NCBI GenBank assembly: GCA_029932675.1
Contig: JAOZPP010000011.1
Coordinates: forward strand, 1-60,473
Origin: a bacterium
Lineage (GTDB): Bacteria > SM23-81 > DAOVCL01
Reading direction: 5' to 3'
Length of the DNA: 60,473 nucleotides
Shown: in pieces, positions 19,162-28,820 of the stretch
Layout of the letters: each line of letters opens with the position of its first letter
Numbering within the stretch: the first letter of the stretch is position 1
Position numbers and translations under genes: made by a program
Notes under the pieces: model-generated
What the model was told of the DNA's origin: nothing
Database searches by the model: none
Seen by the model: only the letters and a program-made list of their open reading frames with translations

Positions 19162-19785
19162 ATGCCTGAACCATCCTGTGTAGATGAGGCGGCAATAGCC
19201 GCGGCGGTTAAAGGAGCCCGGAAGGCTACTCCGGATCTGAGCCATACTTGCCTTCTGGTCATAGATATGCAGGAGTACTTCCGCGAGCTTGCCTCCCCTA
19301 TCCTTCCCCATTTGAAGGAAATTATAAGTCTTTCTCGCTCTTGTAGTTTGCCGATTATCTATACCCAACATATGCACAAAGAGAAGGTGGATGGGATGCT
19401 CTCCCAATGGTGGGGCAGTCTCATCAGGGAGGGCAGCCAGGAGGCCAGCCTCCTCCCGGAGATCGCTCCTCAACCCGGCGAGTTGGTGATCGTAAAGCGA
19501 AGATACAGCGCTTTCTACCGGACTGCATTGGAAGATCATTTGAGATCCCGGAAGATCAAGGATTTGATCATCTGTGGGGTGATGACAAACCTCTGCTGTG
19601 AGACGACAGCCAGGGACGCTTTTATGAGGGATTACCGGGTTTTCTTCCTGGCCGACGGGACAGCAACCGCGAACTTGGATCTCCACTTGGCAACCTTGCG
19701 GAACTTGGCCTTTGGGTTTGCCTATCTTTTGACCAGTGCCGAGATAGTTGGGTTGTTAAGGGGGCAAGGGGGTGGGGGGGTCTGA
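19162..19785 (+). CDS. Isochorismatase-like cysteine hydrolase
   Basis: 207 aa. The catalytic triad of the isochorismatase/nicotinamidase family is visible: Asp in LLVIDMQEYF, Lys in VIVKRRYSAF, Cys in GVMTNLCCETTARDA. Such enzymes hydrolyse amides or vinyl ethers such as nicotinamide, isochorismate or ureidoacrylate; the exact substrate is not shown, and the N-terminal 25 residues are longer than usual. AAGGAG lies just before the ATG. Its stop overlaps the start of the glutamine amidotransferase gene by one base, so the two are probably co-translated. Confidence 0.85.
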   Translation: MPEPSCVDEAAIAAAVKGARKATPDLSHTCLLVIDMQEYFRELASPILPHLKEIISLSRSCSLPIIYTQHMHKEKVDGMLSQWWGSLIREGSQEASLLPEIAPQPGELVIVKRRYSAFYRTALEDHLRSRKIKDLIICGVMTNLCCETTARDAFMRDYRVFFLADGTATANLDLHLATLRNLAFGFAYLLTSAEIVGLLRGQGGGGV

Positions 19786-20585
19786 TGTGTGGGATATTTG
19801 GCTATTTCTTCCAAGCCCCCCTGGGCATAGAGGAGTGCTTAAACGTGTTGGGTAAATTGGAAGTGAGCAAATTGGAGGTCGACCATAGTCCAGTTGGTGG
19901 GCATGGGGCGGGGTTGCTGCTGATGAAGGAAGGAGGACTGGATGTGGTTAAGACGGGGAAGAAAGAGGGATCCCCTGTTGAGGAGTTGCGGGGGTTGGTA
20001 GAGGGGAGATGGATTCAGCAGGGTTACTCCTCCAGTTCCCTGATAATGGGCCATGTGCGCAGGGCCTCCGAAGAGTTTAAGGATACCATCCCCTTCCCAG
20101 AGACCACTCAGCCATATCTTGCAGAATGTATGGGGGAGGTGAGGATAGTATCCCTCCATAATGGGAAATTGGCCAACTATAAAGAGCTCTTCGAGGGTTT
20201 TTCTCTATCCCATAGATTGGAATCTCCCTCCCGGCAGCTCATCGATTCCGAGATATTTCCCCATCTCTTTGAGGAGATCTTCTCCTCTCAACCAGATGTA
20301 GAGAGGTCAATAGAGATCCTTTGGGGGAAGATTGAGGGAGAAGGTAATGCGTTAACCCTTTTAATTGAGAGGGAGGGGAAGATCTGGTTAAGTTTTCTTT
20401 ATAAGGGGAAAGCGCGGGGCTTAGTTATCTGGCAGAGTGGCAAGGGGGGGGTTATATTCTCCTCTCGGCGAGACCCTGTTCTTCGATACCTCAAACCTTT
20501 TATGGACTTATGGGGATTTAGGGAAACCCTTTTCATCCCTCCCCGAGAACCAAGGTTCTTCAAGAAAGTCTTCTCCTGGGGTTAA
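19785..20585 (+). CDS. Class II glutamine amidotransferase (YafJ/EgtC-like)
   Basis: 266 aa. Starts MCGIFGYF, so Cys2 becomes the N-terminal nucleophile of an Ntn-hydrolase. GHVRRASEEFKD and SLHNGKLANYKE match the substrate-binding loops of the GATase type 2 family; no second synthetase domain is fused. Such stand-alone proteins hydrolyse gamma-glutamyl compounds. Overlaps the isochorismatase stop by one base (TGATG). Its 3' end overlaps the convergent aminotransferase by 26 bases. Confidence 0.85.
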   Translation: MCGIFGYFFQAPLGIEECLNVLGKLEVSKLEVDHSPVGGHGAGLLLMKEGGLDVVKTGKKEGSPVEELRGLVEGRWIQQGYSSSSLIMGHVRRASEEFKDTIPFPETTQPYLAECMGEVRIVSLHNGKLANYKELFEGFSLSHRLESPSRQLIDSEIFPHLFEEIFSSQPDVERSIEILWGKIEGEGNALTLLIEREGKIWLSFLYKGKARGLVIWQSGKGGVIFSSRRDPVLRYLKPFMDLWGFRETLFIPPREPRFFKKVFSWG

Positions 20586-21669
20586 TTCCCCTCCCACCTC
20601 TCATCTCTCTAAGGGCATCCCCTAAATTTCTCAGGCCGTTATCCAAATCTTCTGGCTGAATACCACACGCCAACCGGAAGTGTTGGGGGGACTCAAAGAA
20701 CCCCCCAGGGACAATTGACGTCTGATAATTCTCTTCCAATATCCTTCCCAATGCCCAACCGTCAAAGGAATCCTCAATGCGCGGGAAAAAGATGATCCCT
20801 CCGGGGGGAACTACACAGCTGAGGATCTCTTGGCTTCCAATAAACTCTTGCACCCTCTGGAAATTGGGAAGGAGATACTGCCGATGATATGCAGCTATTT
20901 CGTCTAATTGGCTGAAGACCAGTGTGCTTATTACCTCCCCCACAAAGACGCCACTCACCCCATAAAGGTCGTTTAAATGTTTGATCCTCTGAACCAACTT
21001 GGGTTCAGCGAGGATCCAACCACAACGCAGGCCTCCCATACCATATGCTTTGGTCAGACTGCTGGTGGTGATAAATTGGGGCCCCAAGGAGAATGCTGTC
21101 GGGGGACGAGCATCATAGAGGGACTCTAAGTAGATCTCATCAACAGCCACCTTGGCGCCCACCTTTTCAGCAAGCTCTCCGATTTCCTGGAGCTCCTCGC
21201 TGCTCAGCAAGGCCCCGGAAGGGTTGTGAAGATTGGTAAGGAAGATCAGCTTTGTCTTCTCAGTAAGCAGCCGACGTAGATCATCTCCGTCTACCCTGTA
21301 TCCCTCCGGAAACCGGCGGAGGAGCCTCTTCACCTTTGCCCTAAAAAGTAAAGGGAGATCAAGCAATGCCTCATAGGTTGGTTTCTCTACGATTACCTCG
21401 TCCCCAGGTTGCAGGAGTGCTGCACAGACCAAGTGGTTAGCCAAGGAAGCTCCCTGGGTAGTGAGCACGCACTCCGGGGGAACACCATACCTTTGGGCAA
21501 TCGCTTCAAGCAATAGAGGGTATCCGTCGTCATTGGGACCGTTGATCTCCAGATCATCGATGGTAATGGGAAGCCAACTCAATTTGTATGGAGAAACACT
21601 ACTGCTGGCGAGGTTGTACCTCTGCTTTGGCCTCTCCTTGGCCCAACGCATATAGACAAATCTATGCAT
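20560..21669 (-). CDS. PLP-dependent aminotransferase, class I/II
   Basis: 369 aa, fold type I. NLHNPSGALLS holds the conserved Asn-Pro; the PLP-ring Asp is in VAVDEIYLESLYD; the Schiff-base Lys is in SSLTKAYGMGGLRCGW; the C-terminal Arg that binds substrate carboxylate is in FRLACGI. The amino acid substrate cannot be told. ATG 21669 follows AAGGAGGGCT, and a strong promoter lies directly upstream. Convergent with the amidotransferase gene and divergent from the lipid exporter. Confidence 0.88.
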   Translation of the reverse strand: MHRFVYMRWAKERPKQRYNLASSSVSPYKLSWLPITIDDLEINGPNDDGYPLLLEAIAQRYGVPPECVLTTQGASLANHLVCAALLQPGDEVIVEKPTYEALLDLPLLFRAKVKRLLRRFPEGYRVDGDDLRRLLTEKTKLIFLTNLHNPSGALLSSEELQEIGELAEKVGAKVAVDEIYLESLYDARPPTAFSLGPQFITTSSLTKAYGMGGLRCGWILAEPKLVQRIKHLNDLYGVSGVFVGEVISTLVFSQLDEIAAYHRQYLLPNFQRVQEFIGSQEILSCVVPPGGIIFFPRIEDSFDGWALGRILEENYQTSIVPGGFFESPQHFRLACGIQPEDLDNGLRNLGDALREMRGGRGINPRRRLS

Positions 21670-21688
21670 AGCCCTCCTTGCTGGCGAG

Positions 21689-21717
21689 AATATAAATTAG
21701 GGGATCAGGCCTGTCAA
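21689..21717 (-). promoter_or_regulatory. Strong promoter of the aminotransferase gene
   Basis: On the minus strand TTGACA (21712-21717), 17 bases, TATATT (21689-21694), then AAGGAGG and the ATG at 21669. Confidence 0.8.
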
Positions 21718-21737
21718 GTGGGGTTTCTTCTTCTCCC

Positions 21738-21766
21738 TTGACATCTCTATTCTCAAGGGTTAAATT
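21738..21766 (+). promoter_or_regulatory. Strong promoter just upstream of the lipid exporter gene
   Basis: TTGACA (21738-21743), 17 bases, TAAATT (21761-21766). Transcription would begin near 21773, almost on the ATG at 21775, giving a leaderless or nearly leaderless message. Confidence 0.7.
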
Positions 21767-21774
21767 TGAAGGTT

Positions 21775-23646
21775 ATGAAACTTTGGCTTAGAGTCTTGGG
21801 CTATTTGAAGCCCTATTGGAGTCATATAGTTATCTCCGTGGGCTGCACACTTCTTTTCGTCCTCTTCAGCGGGGCCATGGTCTGGTTGGTGGCCCCCACG
21901 GTAAAGACCGTCTTTATGGCCCCCATACAGCCCCAGGTCTTCAAGGAGGCTCCTGTGGGCTCGGATTTCCTCTCTGGGTTCAAGGCCCAGGTTAAGGAGA
22001 AAGCCTATTCCCTGATAATAAGGGGGACAAAGCTGGCTACCTTGAAGAGGCTTTGCCTATTGATCCTCATAGTTGTCTTCCTCAAGAACCTCTTCTTCTA
22101 CCTCCAGGCCTATTTCATCGCCTTTGCCCAACAGGGTTTCATCAAGGATATAAGAAACGCGCTCTATGGGCACCTCCAGCGGCTCTCCTTGGCCTATTTC
22201 CACCAGGAGAGGACTGGGAGGCTTATCTCCCGGGTGACCAACGACACTCAGGTCTTAAATAACACCATAAGCATTAGCTTCTCCAGTATGATCCAGAATC
22301 CATTTTTAATCTTCTTTTACCTAACAATGATAATAATCATAAACTGGAAGCTAACCCTTTTGGTGCTTCTGGTGGCCCCCCTCGTTTTGGTCGTCGTCTC
22401 CAAGGTGGGCAGGAAACTGCGTAAGTACAGCACCCGTTCCCAGGCACGCATGGCCGATGTCTCCTCCATTTTAGAGGAGACGATCTCCGGAATTAGGGTG
22501 GTTAAGGCCTTCTCTATGGAGGGATTTGAGTTGCGGAAATTTATGGAGCAGACCGAGAGGTATTTCCGCACCAGGCTGAAGATGACCAGGGTGAGGAAGT
22601 TGGCCAACCCTCTGAATGAGTTCTTAGGAACAGGGGTGGGGGTGCTCATCCTTTGGTTTGGTGGCTCCCAGGTCCTCCAGGGGATGGTTATGGCTCCGGA
22701 TGACTTTGCCCTCTTTATTCTGGTTGTCTTTATGCTCATGCAACCGGTGAAGAACCTCTCCGGGATAAACAACAGAATCCAGGAGGGATTGGCCGCCGCA
22801 GAGAGGGTCTTCCAGATCCTCGATACCCGGCCAAGGATTAGTGATGAGGGGAAGGAGGAGATCGATGATTTTACCGGCTCCATCAGGTATGTGGGCGTCT
22901 GGTATGGATACGATGAGGGCGAGGCTATCTTAAAGGATATAAATTTGGAGGTTAAGGCGGGGGAAGTGGTGGCCATAGTAGGCCCCAGTGGGGTAGGTAA
23001 GTCCACCCTTCTCGACCTTTTGCCCAGATTCTATGATCCCCAGCGGGGGAAGATCGAGATGGATGGTAAGGACATCCGCCAGATAAAATTGAGCTCCCTG
23101 CGCAGCCTCATGGGGATTGTCACCCAAGAGACCATCCTCTTTAACGATACCGTATTTAACAATATCGCCTATGGGTTAAACGGTATATCCCCTGAAGAGG
23201 TGGAGAAGGCGGCCAAGGTGGCCAATGCCCACGATTTCATCCTTTCCTTACCCCAGGGATATGATACCTATATTGGGGACAGGGGGGTGAAGCTCTCCGG
23301 GGGAGAGAGGCAAAGGATTGCTATAGCCAGGGCCATCCTCAAGAACCCAAAGATCTTGATCTTTGATGAGGCCACTTCGTCTCTGGATGCTGAATCTGAG
23401 AGGTTAGTGCAAGAGGCGATTGGCAGGCTGATCAAGGGAAGAACGGCCCTCATTGTCGCTCATCGGCTTTCCACTATCAGAGGTGCAGATCTGATAGTGG
23501 TCTTAGAAGAAGGAAGGATTGTGCAGCAAGGCCCCCATTCCCAATTGTTAAGGGAAGAGGGTCCTTACCGGAGGCTCTACCAACTGCAATTTGTCGATGA
23601 TGAAGTTGAAGGGTTTAGAGAAGAGGTTGAAGGGCCTCCTATTTGA
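21775..23646 (+). CDS. MsbA-like lipid/lipopolysaccharide exporting ABC transporter
   Basis: 623 aa, one transmembrane domain fused to one ATPase; works as a homodimer in the inner membrane. Residues 1-340 are the six-helix type IV exporter domain with a large early extracellular loop. The ATPase has Walker A GPSGVGKST, Q-loop TQETILF, signature LSGGERQR, Walker B ILIFDEATS and H-loop IVAHRLST. ATG 21775 is chosen over the TTG at 21766 because the latter lies inside the -10 box. First gene of a run with glycosyltransferases, which points to lipid A-core or glycolipid export. The next gene overlaps its 3' end by about 50 bases. Confidence 0.88.
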   Translation: MKLWLRVLGYLKPYWSHIVISVGCTLLFVLFSGAMVWLVAPTVKTVFMAPIQPQVFKEAPVGSDFLSGFKAQVKEKAYSLIIRGTKLATLKRLCLLILIVVFLKNLFFYLQAYFIAFAQQGFIKDIRNALYGHLQRLSLAYFHQERTGRLISRVTNDTQVLNNTISISFSSMIQNPFLIFFYLTMIIIINWKLTLLVLLVAPLVLVVVSKVGRKLRKYSTRSQARMADVSSILEETISGIRVVKAFSMEGFELRKFMEQTERYFRTRLKMTRVRKLANPLNEFLGTGVGVLILWFGGSQVLQGMVMAPDDFALFILVVFMLMQPVKNLSGINNRIQEGLAAAERVFQILDTRPRISDEGKEEIDDFTGSIRYVGVWYGYDEGEAILKDINLEVKAGEVVAIVGPSGVGKSTLLDLLPRFYDPQRGKIEMDGKDIRQIKLSSLRSLMGIVTQETILFNDTVFNNIAYGLNGISPEEVEKAAKVANAHDFILSLPQGYDTYIGDRGVKLSGGERQRIAIARAILKNPKILIFDEATSSLDAESERLVQEAIGRLIKGRTALIVAHRLSTIRGADLIVVLEEGRIVQQGPHSQLLREEGPYRRLYQLQFVDDEVEGFREEVEGPPI

Positions 23647-24664
23647 GGCCCTTTCCCCCTTTAAAGGGAAGAGGCGCCAGCCCAGCCTAATCGACATATC
23701 CAGGGTAAGGAGGGTACTGGTGGTCAGAGGGGACGAGAGGTTAGGGAATTTGCTTATGCTCACCCCATTTTTCGCTCTGCTCAGATCTTCCTTTCCCCGG
23801 GCCGAGGTCTGGGCACTGGTGGGCGATAAATTTTCCTCCCTGCTTGAGGGGAATCCCCATATCAAGGGGTTTATCACCTGGGGGAGGAACCCTCTTGGCT
23901 TAGTTAGGTTTTTGGTGAGGGTAATGGGAAAGCGATTTGACCTTGCCTTTGATTGCAGCCATCAGGATTCGCTCTCCTTCAACAACGGCCTCTTTACCTT
24001 CCTCTCCTTAGCCCCCTATCGGATAGGCTTCCGGAGACGGAGGCCTAACCCCTTCTTGAATGTAGAGATCCCCCCGCCTCCGGGGAAGGTCCATCAGATA
24101 GAGGCTTACTTCACCCTTCTCTCCCCCTTTGGTAACCAGGTTAACTCCAATGGGATGGAGGTTTCCTTGACCAAAGAGGAGGTGGAGAGGGCTAAGGGGA
24201 TGCTTAAATCCTTAGGGGTGGATCCCTCTTCTTTCCTGGTGGGCATTCATCCCGGGGGGAGGAGGGACAAACGGTGGGACCTAAGCAAATTTGCCTCCTT
24301 GGCCCAAGGGATAAAGGAGAGGTATGGCTTTCCCCTCCTCATCTTCTGGGGTCCTGGGGAGAGGGATATATGGAGATCAAACCAGGAGCTTTTCTCCCCC
24401 TGGGCCATCTTCTCCCCTGAATTGAAGTTGCGGGAGTTTGCCTCCCTCCTCTCCCTTTGCCGGATTTTCATCAGCGGTGACTGTGGTCCGATGCACTTGG
24501 CCTCTGCCCTGGGCATACCCACCCTCTCCGTGTTCTTGGTGGATAACTTTTGGCGCTATGCCCCGCAAGGTCCCCATCACCGGGTTGTCTACCGGAAGGG
24601 AGGACCTGAGGTAGAGGATCTTCTGGTTGAGTTCCACCACCTATTGAGGGAGCTTCAGGGTTGA
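23597..24664 (+). CDS. Glycosyltransferase family 9 (heptosyltransferase-like)
   Basis: 355 aa if it starts at the first of two ATGs; no clear ribosome binding site marks the start, and TTG codons near 23620 are alternatives. The GT9 pattern is visible: RVLVVRGDERLGNLLMLTPF with a nucleotide-sugar domain opening, VGIHPGGRRDKRW in the middle, and ISGDCGPMHLASALGIPTLS near the end. The family transfers heptose or related sugars to LPS inner core. Overlaps the exporter gene and is coupled to the next glycosyltransferase by TTGA. Confidence 0.85.
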   Translation: MMKLKGLEKRLKGLLFEALSPFKGKRRQPSLIDISRVRRVLVVRGDERLGNLLMLTPFFALLRSSFPRAEVWALVGDKFSSLLEGNPHIKGFITWGRNPLGLVRFLVRVMGKRFDLAFDCSHQDSLSFNNGLFTFLSLAPYRIGFRRRRPNPFLNVEIPPPPGKVHQIEAYFTLLSPFGNQVNSNGMEVSLTKEEVERAKGMLKSLGVDPSSFLVGIHPGGRRDKRWDLSKFASLAQGIKERYGFPLLIFWGPGERDIWRSNQELFSPWAIFSPELKLREFASLLSLCRIFISGDCGPMHLASALGIPTLSVFLVDNFWRYAPQGPHHRVVYRKGGPEVEDLLVEFHHLLRELQG

Positions 24665-25776
24665 ACCTCCTTTTTCTCAACTCGATCAGGGAATCCGTCT
24701 GGGGTGGGGGGGAGAAGTGGATGGTGGAGGTGAGCAAGGGTCTCCAGAGCTGCGGCCATCGGGTGATTATCGCCGGTCGGAGGGGAAGCCTCTTTTTGCA
24801 GAGGGCATCTGAAGAGGGATTGGAGGTTTTCCCTTTAAGGATAAAGGGGGATTTTGGGCCCATAAATATCGGGAGGTTGGCTAAGTTGATGAGGAGAAAG
24901 GGAGTGCACCTTCTCTGTGCCAATTTCGATAAGGACCTCCGCCTCGGTGGCTTGGCGGCCAGGATGGCTGGGGTGAGGGCGGTGGTGATGCGCAAGGGAC
25001 TTCCCCTGATGAGGGATAGCTTAAGGTTTAAGCTTACCTATAGGCTTTTGGTGGATAGGATAATCTGTCCCTCGAATTCCATAAAGGAAGAGCTAAGCCA
25101 GTATAGGTGGTTGGATGGGGAGCGGATAGAGGTTGTGCACAATGGGGTAGACCCGGACTATTTTCACCCTAAGTATTCCCAGACTGAGGCAAGGAACCTC
25201 TTTGGCCTCCCTGCAGAGGGGGCGGTAATTGGGATTGTGGGGAGGCTGACCAACCAAAAGGGGCACAGGTTCTTCCTGCAGGCGGCCAAGCTCATCGCCC
25301 AAAGCCATCCCGGGGTGTTCTTCTGGGTGGTGGGGGATGGGGAGAGGAGGGAGGAACTGGAGGCTATGGCGGCCGAACTGGGCATAGGGGAGAGGGTGCG
25401 CTTTGCCGGATATCGGAGGGACCTCCCTTTGGTCTATGCCGCGTTGGATGTTTTGGTCCTCCCTTCCCTGTTCGAGGGTTTGCCCAATGTCGTTTTGGAG
25501 GCAATGGCCTGTGGCCGACCGGTGGTGGCCACAGGGGTGGGTGGGGTGCCGGAAGTGGTGGTGGATGGAATTACTGGTCTAATTGTATCTCCCAATAATT
25601 ATAGGGAATTGGCCAGATCAGTTAAAAAGTTACTTGATAATGAGTCCTGGAGGGAGACCATGGGTGAGAGGGGTCGGAGGAGGGTTGAGGGTTGTTTCTC
25701 CACCTCTCTGATGGTGAGGAGGGTGGAGGGGTTGTTCCAGGGGCTCGTGGGGAAGGAGGCCGCCCTTCATCGCTAA
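24661..25776 (+). CDS. Glycosyltransferase family 4
   Basis: 371 aa, GT-B fold. TTG start overlapping the previous stop (TTGA). The N-terminal domain has the acceptor-side motif SVWGGGEKWMVEVSKGL; the C-terminal domain has GIVGRLTNQKGHRFF and the nucleotide-sugar motif PSLFEGLPNVVLEAMA with its conserved Glu residues. It probably adds a hexose or similar sugar to the surface glycan made by this cluster. Similar in style to the gene at 27699. Confidence 0.9.
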   Translation: MNLLFLNSIRESVWGGGEKWMVEVSKGLQSCGHRVIIAGRRGSLFLQRASEEGLEVFPLRIKGDFGPINIGRLAKLMRRKGVHLLCANFDKDLRLGGLAARMAGVRAVVMRKGLPLMRDSLRFKLTYRLLVDRIICPSNSIKEELSQYRWLDGERIEVVHNGVDPDYFHPKYSQTEARNLFGLPAEGAVIGIVGRLTNQKGHRFFLQAAKLIAQSHPGVFFWVVGDGERREELEAMAAELGIGERVRFAGYRRDLPLVYAALDVLVLPSLFEGLPNVVLEAMACGRPVVATGVGGVPEVVVDGITGLIVSPNNYRELARSVKKLLDNESWRETMGERGRRRVEGCFSTSLMVRRVEGLFQGLVGKEAALHR

Positions 25777-25808
25777 ACCTGCGAGGGATTCCGTTAAAAG
25801 GTGGAAGG

Positions 25809-26764
25809 ATGGGCTTTCTCCGGGTGGTAAAAGGGCATTTGTTAGCGGTGCTGCTGGTTTCATCGGTTCCCATCTTGCCCAATGGCTTTTGGCCAGAGGA
25901 TACGAGGTCTTTGGCGTGGACTGCTTTACGCCATACTACCCTCCGGAGATGAAGAGGGCAAACCTTCTGCCCCTTTTAGGCCGGAAGGGGTTTAGCTTTA
26001 TGGAGGCTGATATCCTCGAGCTGGCGGAGCTCCCTCCTGATCTCACCCACATCTTCCACTTAGCTGCCCAGCCCGGGGTGAGAAGGAGCTGGGGGGATAG
26101 CTTCGATTGCTACGTGAAAAACAATATCTTAGCTACTCAGCGCCTTCTCGAGCTCTCGGTTTCCCATCCCTTAAGGAAGTTCGTCTATGCCTCTTCCTCC
26201 TCTGTTTACGGGGAGGAAAGCCCGCTTCCCTTTCAGGAGGAGGCAAGGCCATCTCCGCTTTCCCCCTATGGATTGAGCAAATTTGCTGGAGAGGAGCTCT
26301 GTAGGCTCTATTGGCATGCCTATGGGGTTCCCACCCTCTCCCTTCGCTACTTCACCGTCTACGGGCCGAGACAGAGGCCGGATATGGCATTTCACCGTTT
26401 CATCAGGGCGATAATCAAGGGGGAGAAGGTGCACATATTTGGCGATGGGGAGCAGAGGAGGGATTTCACCTTTGTCTCCGATGTGGTGGAGGCTACGGTG
26501 AGGGCAGGGGAGAGCGAGCTGGTGGGAGAGGTGCTGAACCTTGGGGGAGGGAGGGGGACCTCCCTAAACGATGCCCTGAAACTCATCGAGGAACTCTTAG
26601 GGAGGAAGGCAGAGGTGGAATACGCCGCCGCCCAAAAAGGTGATGTGAGAAATACACTGGCAGATATTTCTAAGATTAAAAAGCAGTTGGGATATAAACC
26701 TAAAGTTTCACTGGAGAAGGGGCTGGAGGAAGAGATCAGGTGGTTGAGGTCTCTTATTCGATGA
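25809..26764 (+). CDS. NAD-dependent sugar epimerase/dehydratase, apparent frameshift near the start
   Basis: Extended SDR of the UDP-glucuronate/galactose epimerase type, about 318 aa if intact. The nucleotide motif reads VSGAAGFIGSHLAQWLLARG from 25841, but no ATG, GTG or TTG precedes it in frame. ATG 25809 (AAGGTGG upstream) and GTG 25824 are in a frame that runs into it only if one A is added to the AAAA run at 25829-25832, giving MGFLRVVKRAFVSGAAG. Active-site Ser and YxxxK are in SSSSVYGEE and SPYGLSKFAGEE. Without this correction only a TTG at 25889 remains, which would remove the NAD-binding loop. It lies among glycosyltransferases and should supply a sugar nucleotide. Confidence 0.75.
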
Positions 26765-27632
26765 GGATATAGTTTTTATACTCCCCGATCCTTTTATGAA
26801 GAATTTTATCTTCTATGTAGGTGAAAAATCGAACGGATAGCTTGTTATGTCTATGCTTTACCTTAGGATTAGGGACTATCTCCCAATTTTTTCTACTAAT
26901 CCTTTCAGCCATAACCTTTGGATGGGTTCCCTGAAACCTCGCCAAGTGCCTAAGGGAACCATACTGAAATGGCTCCTCTTCATCGGGATGATGGCTTTTC
27001 ACCCAGTGTGGGGGATGATGGAGGGAGTCTAAAGCTATCTGTTTGCGCTTCATAATTTTTGGGTCCCTAACCCAGCCATAGTGATAGATCTGGGCGCCGG
27101 AGTGGATGACCTTTAACTTCCTCCCCTCCCTTCTGAACCCTTGCGCGCTCTTCCAGGAATGGACGCCGATGTTGTTTCTCACTACCCTCACCTCCCGACG
27201 ATACCAATTCCTCGCCTTCTGATAGGTCTCGTAGCTTCCCCAGAAATGGAGGTAGTCGAAGAGGAGCCCTTCCACCTCCGGGCGGCCAAGGGCCTCCTCC
27301 ATCCTCTTTAAGATGATGGGGAGGAACCTCTCGTGGAGGACTTCATCGGCTTGTAGGTAGAAGCACCAGTCCCCCTGGCAGTGGGAGAGGGCAATGTCTG
27401 TCTGCTGTGCATTTATCGCCCCATGCACAAAGAGCTTTGGGTCCCATTTGGTCTCGATTATCCTTATCTTCTCACTTCCTATGCCTCTGATGAGTTCGGT
27501 GGTGCCATCATCGGAGTCCCCAGCGGCCACGATAAACTCGTCACAGATGGGGAGGATGGAGCTAATCGACTCCACTATGGGATAGTCTAAGCTAACCGCG
27601 TTGCGGACAAATGTAAACCCACTAACTTTCAT
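26754..27632 (-). CDS. Glycosyltransferase family 2
   Basis: About 292 aa, GT-A fold. ATG 27632 is preferred (AGAGGG upstream, then MKVSGFTFVRNAV); the open frame runs 31 codons further but overlaps the divergent gene. Donor-binding motif DEFIVAAGDSDDGTTELI, and a QADEVLHE segment where the DXD-type metal site is expected. Soluble, no membrane helix. On the opposite strand to the rest of the sugar cluster; its 3' end overlaps the epimerase by 11 bases. Confidence 0.82.
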   Translation of the reverse strand: MKVSGFTFVRNAVSLDYPIVESISSILPICDEFIVAAGDSDDGTTELIRGIGSEKIRIIETKWDPKLFVHGAINAQQTDIALSHCQGDWCFYLQADEVLHERFLPIILKRMEEALGRPEVEGLLFDYLHFWGSYETYQKARNWYRREVRVVRNNIGVHSWKSAQGFRREGRKLKVIHSGAQIYHYGWVRDPKIMKRKQIALDSLHHPPHWVKSHHPDEEEPFQYGSLRHLARFQGTHPKVMAERISRKNWEIVPNPKVKHRHNKLSVRFFTYIEDKILHKRIGEYKNYILIE

Positions 27633-27698
27633 AGGCCCTCTAATCTTCGTTGTTCGAGATAGATTATATAGAGCCCTGGATGGGCTGTCAAGCCAATT

Positions 27699-28811
27699 AT
27701 GGGAAAGAGACTCAACCTCCTCCAACTGATAAACGTTCGCTGGTTTAATGCCTGTGCCTGGTATGCCCTAAACCTCAGCCGGGGATTGAGGAGGAGGGGC
27801 CATCGGGTGATCATAGCCGGGCGCCGGGATAGTCCGGTCTGCAGAAGGGCAGAGGGATATGGACTTCCTGTGGTTGACCTCCCCTTAGAGGAACTGAGCC
27901 CCCGGCGGGCAGTCTTAAACCTTCTGCAACTCCGCTCCCTGCTGAGAGGAGGAGCGATCGACCTGGTGAACGCCCATCGGGGGGAAGGACATAGCTATGC
28001 CTCCTGGCTGCGCGGTTTCCATTCCGTTCCCCTGGTGAGGACGAGGGGTGATCGCCGCCCCCCCCTGGTTCATCCCCTCAGCCTCCTGCTCCATCGTCGG
28101 CTCACCGACAAGGTCATCGTCACCTGCTCCTCGCTCAAGCCACCCCTCCTGAAGATGGGCTTGCCAGAGGGGAGGGTCGCGGTTATCCCCCCTGGGGTGG
28201 ACACGGAATACTTCCGGCCCCGGATTAATCCCTTAGAGGCCAAGAGGTCATTGGGGGTAGATGGCTCCATAGCTCTGGTGGGGATGGTGGGCAGGCTCTC
28301 CCCGGTAAAAGGCCATAGGTTCTTCATTGAGGCGGCCTCCCTGGTGGCTAGGAGGGAGCCTCAGGCGAAGTTCCTCATCGCTGGGGAGGAGGCACAGGTG
28401 AGGTCTGGAGGGTTAAAGAAGTTGGCCCAAAGGCTGGGGATCCTTGATCGGTTTATCTTTCTTCCTCATCAGGAGGATATAAGGGCCTTGCTCTCCGCCC
28501 TTGATCTTGGTGTGGTGGCCTCTACGGGCTCGGAGACCATCTGTCGGGTGGCCTTAGAGTTTATGGCTATGGGAAAGCCAGTGGTGGGGACCCAGGTGAA
28601 CTCCATCCCAGAGCTGGTCACCGATGGCTTAGAGGGGATAATCGTCCCCCCGGCCGATCCGCAGGCTTTATCCAGGGCAATCCTTAAGCTCCTCCAAGAG
28701 CCGGAGCTAAGGAGGGAATTGGGCCGCCGGGCAAGGAGGAGGGTCGAAGAGGAGTTCAGCCTGGATAGGCTCGCCGAGTCCACAGAGAGGCTCTATAATG
28801 ATCTGCTTTAA
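27699..28811 (+). CDS. Glycosyltransferase family 4
   Basis: 370 aa, GT-B fold. NLLQLINVRWFNACAWYAL opens the acceptor domain; VGMVGRLSPVKGHRFFIEAA and SETICRVALEFMAMGKPVV mark the nucleotide-sugar domain. A paralogue of the enzyme at 24661 by architecture, but with divergent sequence. Last gene of the surface-glycan region on the plus strand. Confidence 0.88.
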   Translation: MGKRLNLLQLINVRWFNACAWYALNLSRGLRRRGHRVIIAGRRDSPVCRRAEGYGLPVVDLPLEELSPRRAVLNLLQLRSLLRGGAIDLVNAHRGEGHSYASWLRGFHSVPLVRTRGDRRPPLVHPLSLLLHRRLTDKVIVTCSSLKPPLLKMGLPEGRVAVIPPGVDTEYFRPRINPLEAKRSLGVDGSIALVGMVGRLSPVKGHRFFIEAASLVARREPQAKFLIAGEEAQVRSGGLKKLAQRLGILDRFIFLPHQEDIRALLSALDLGVVASTGSETICRVALEFMAMGKPVVGTQVNSIPELVTDGLEGIIVPPADPQALSRAILKLLQEPELRRELGRRARRRVEEEFSLDRLAESTERLYNDLL

Positions 28812-28820
28812 TTCCGGAGA

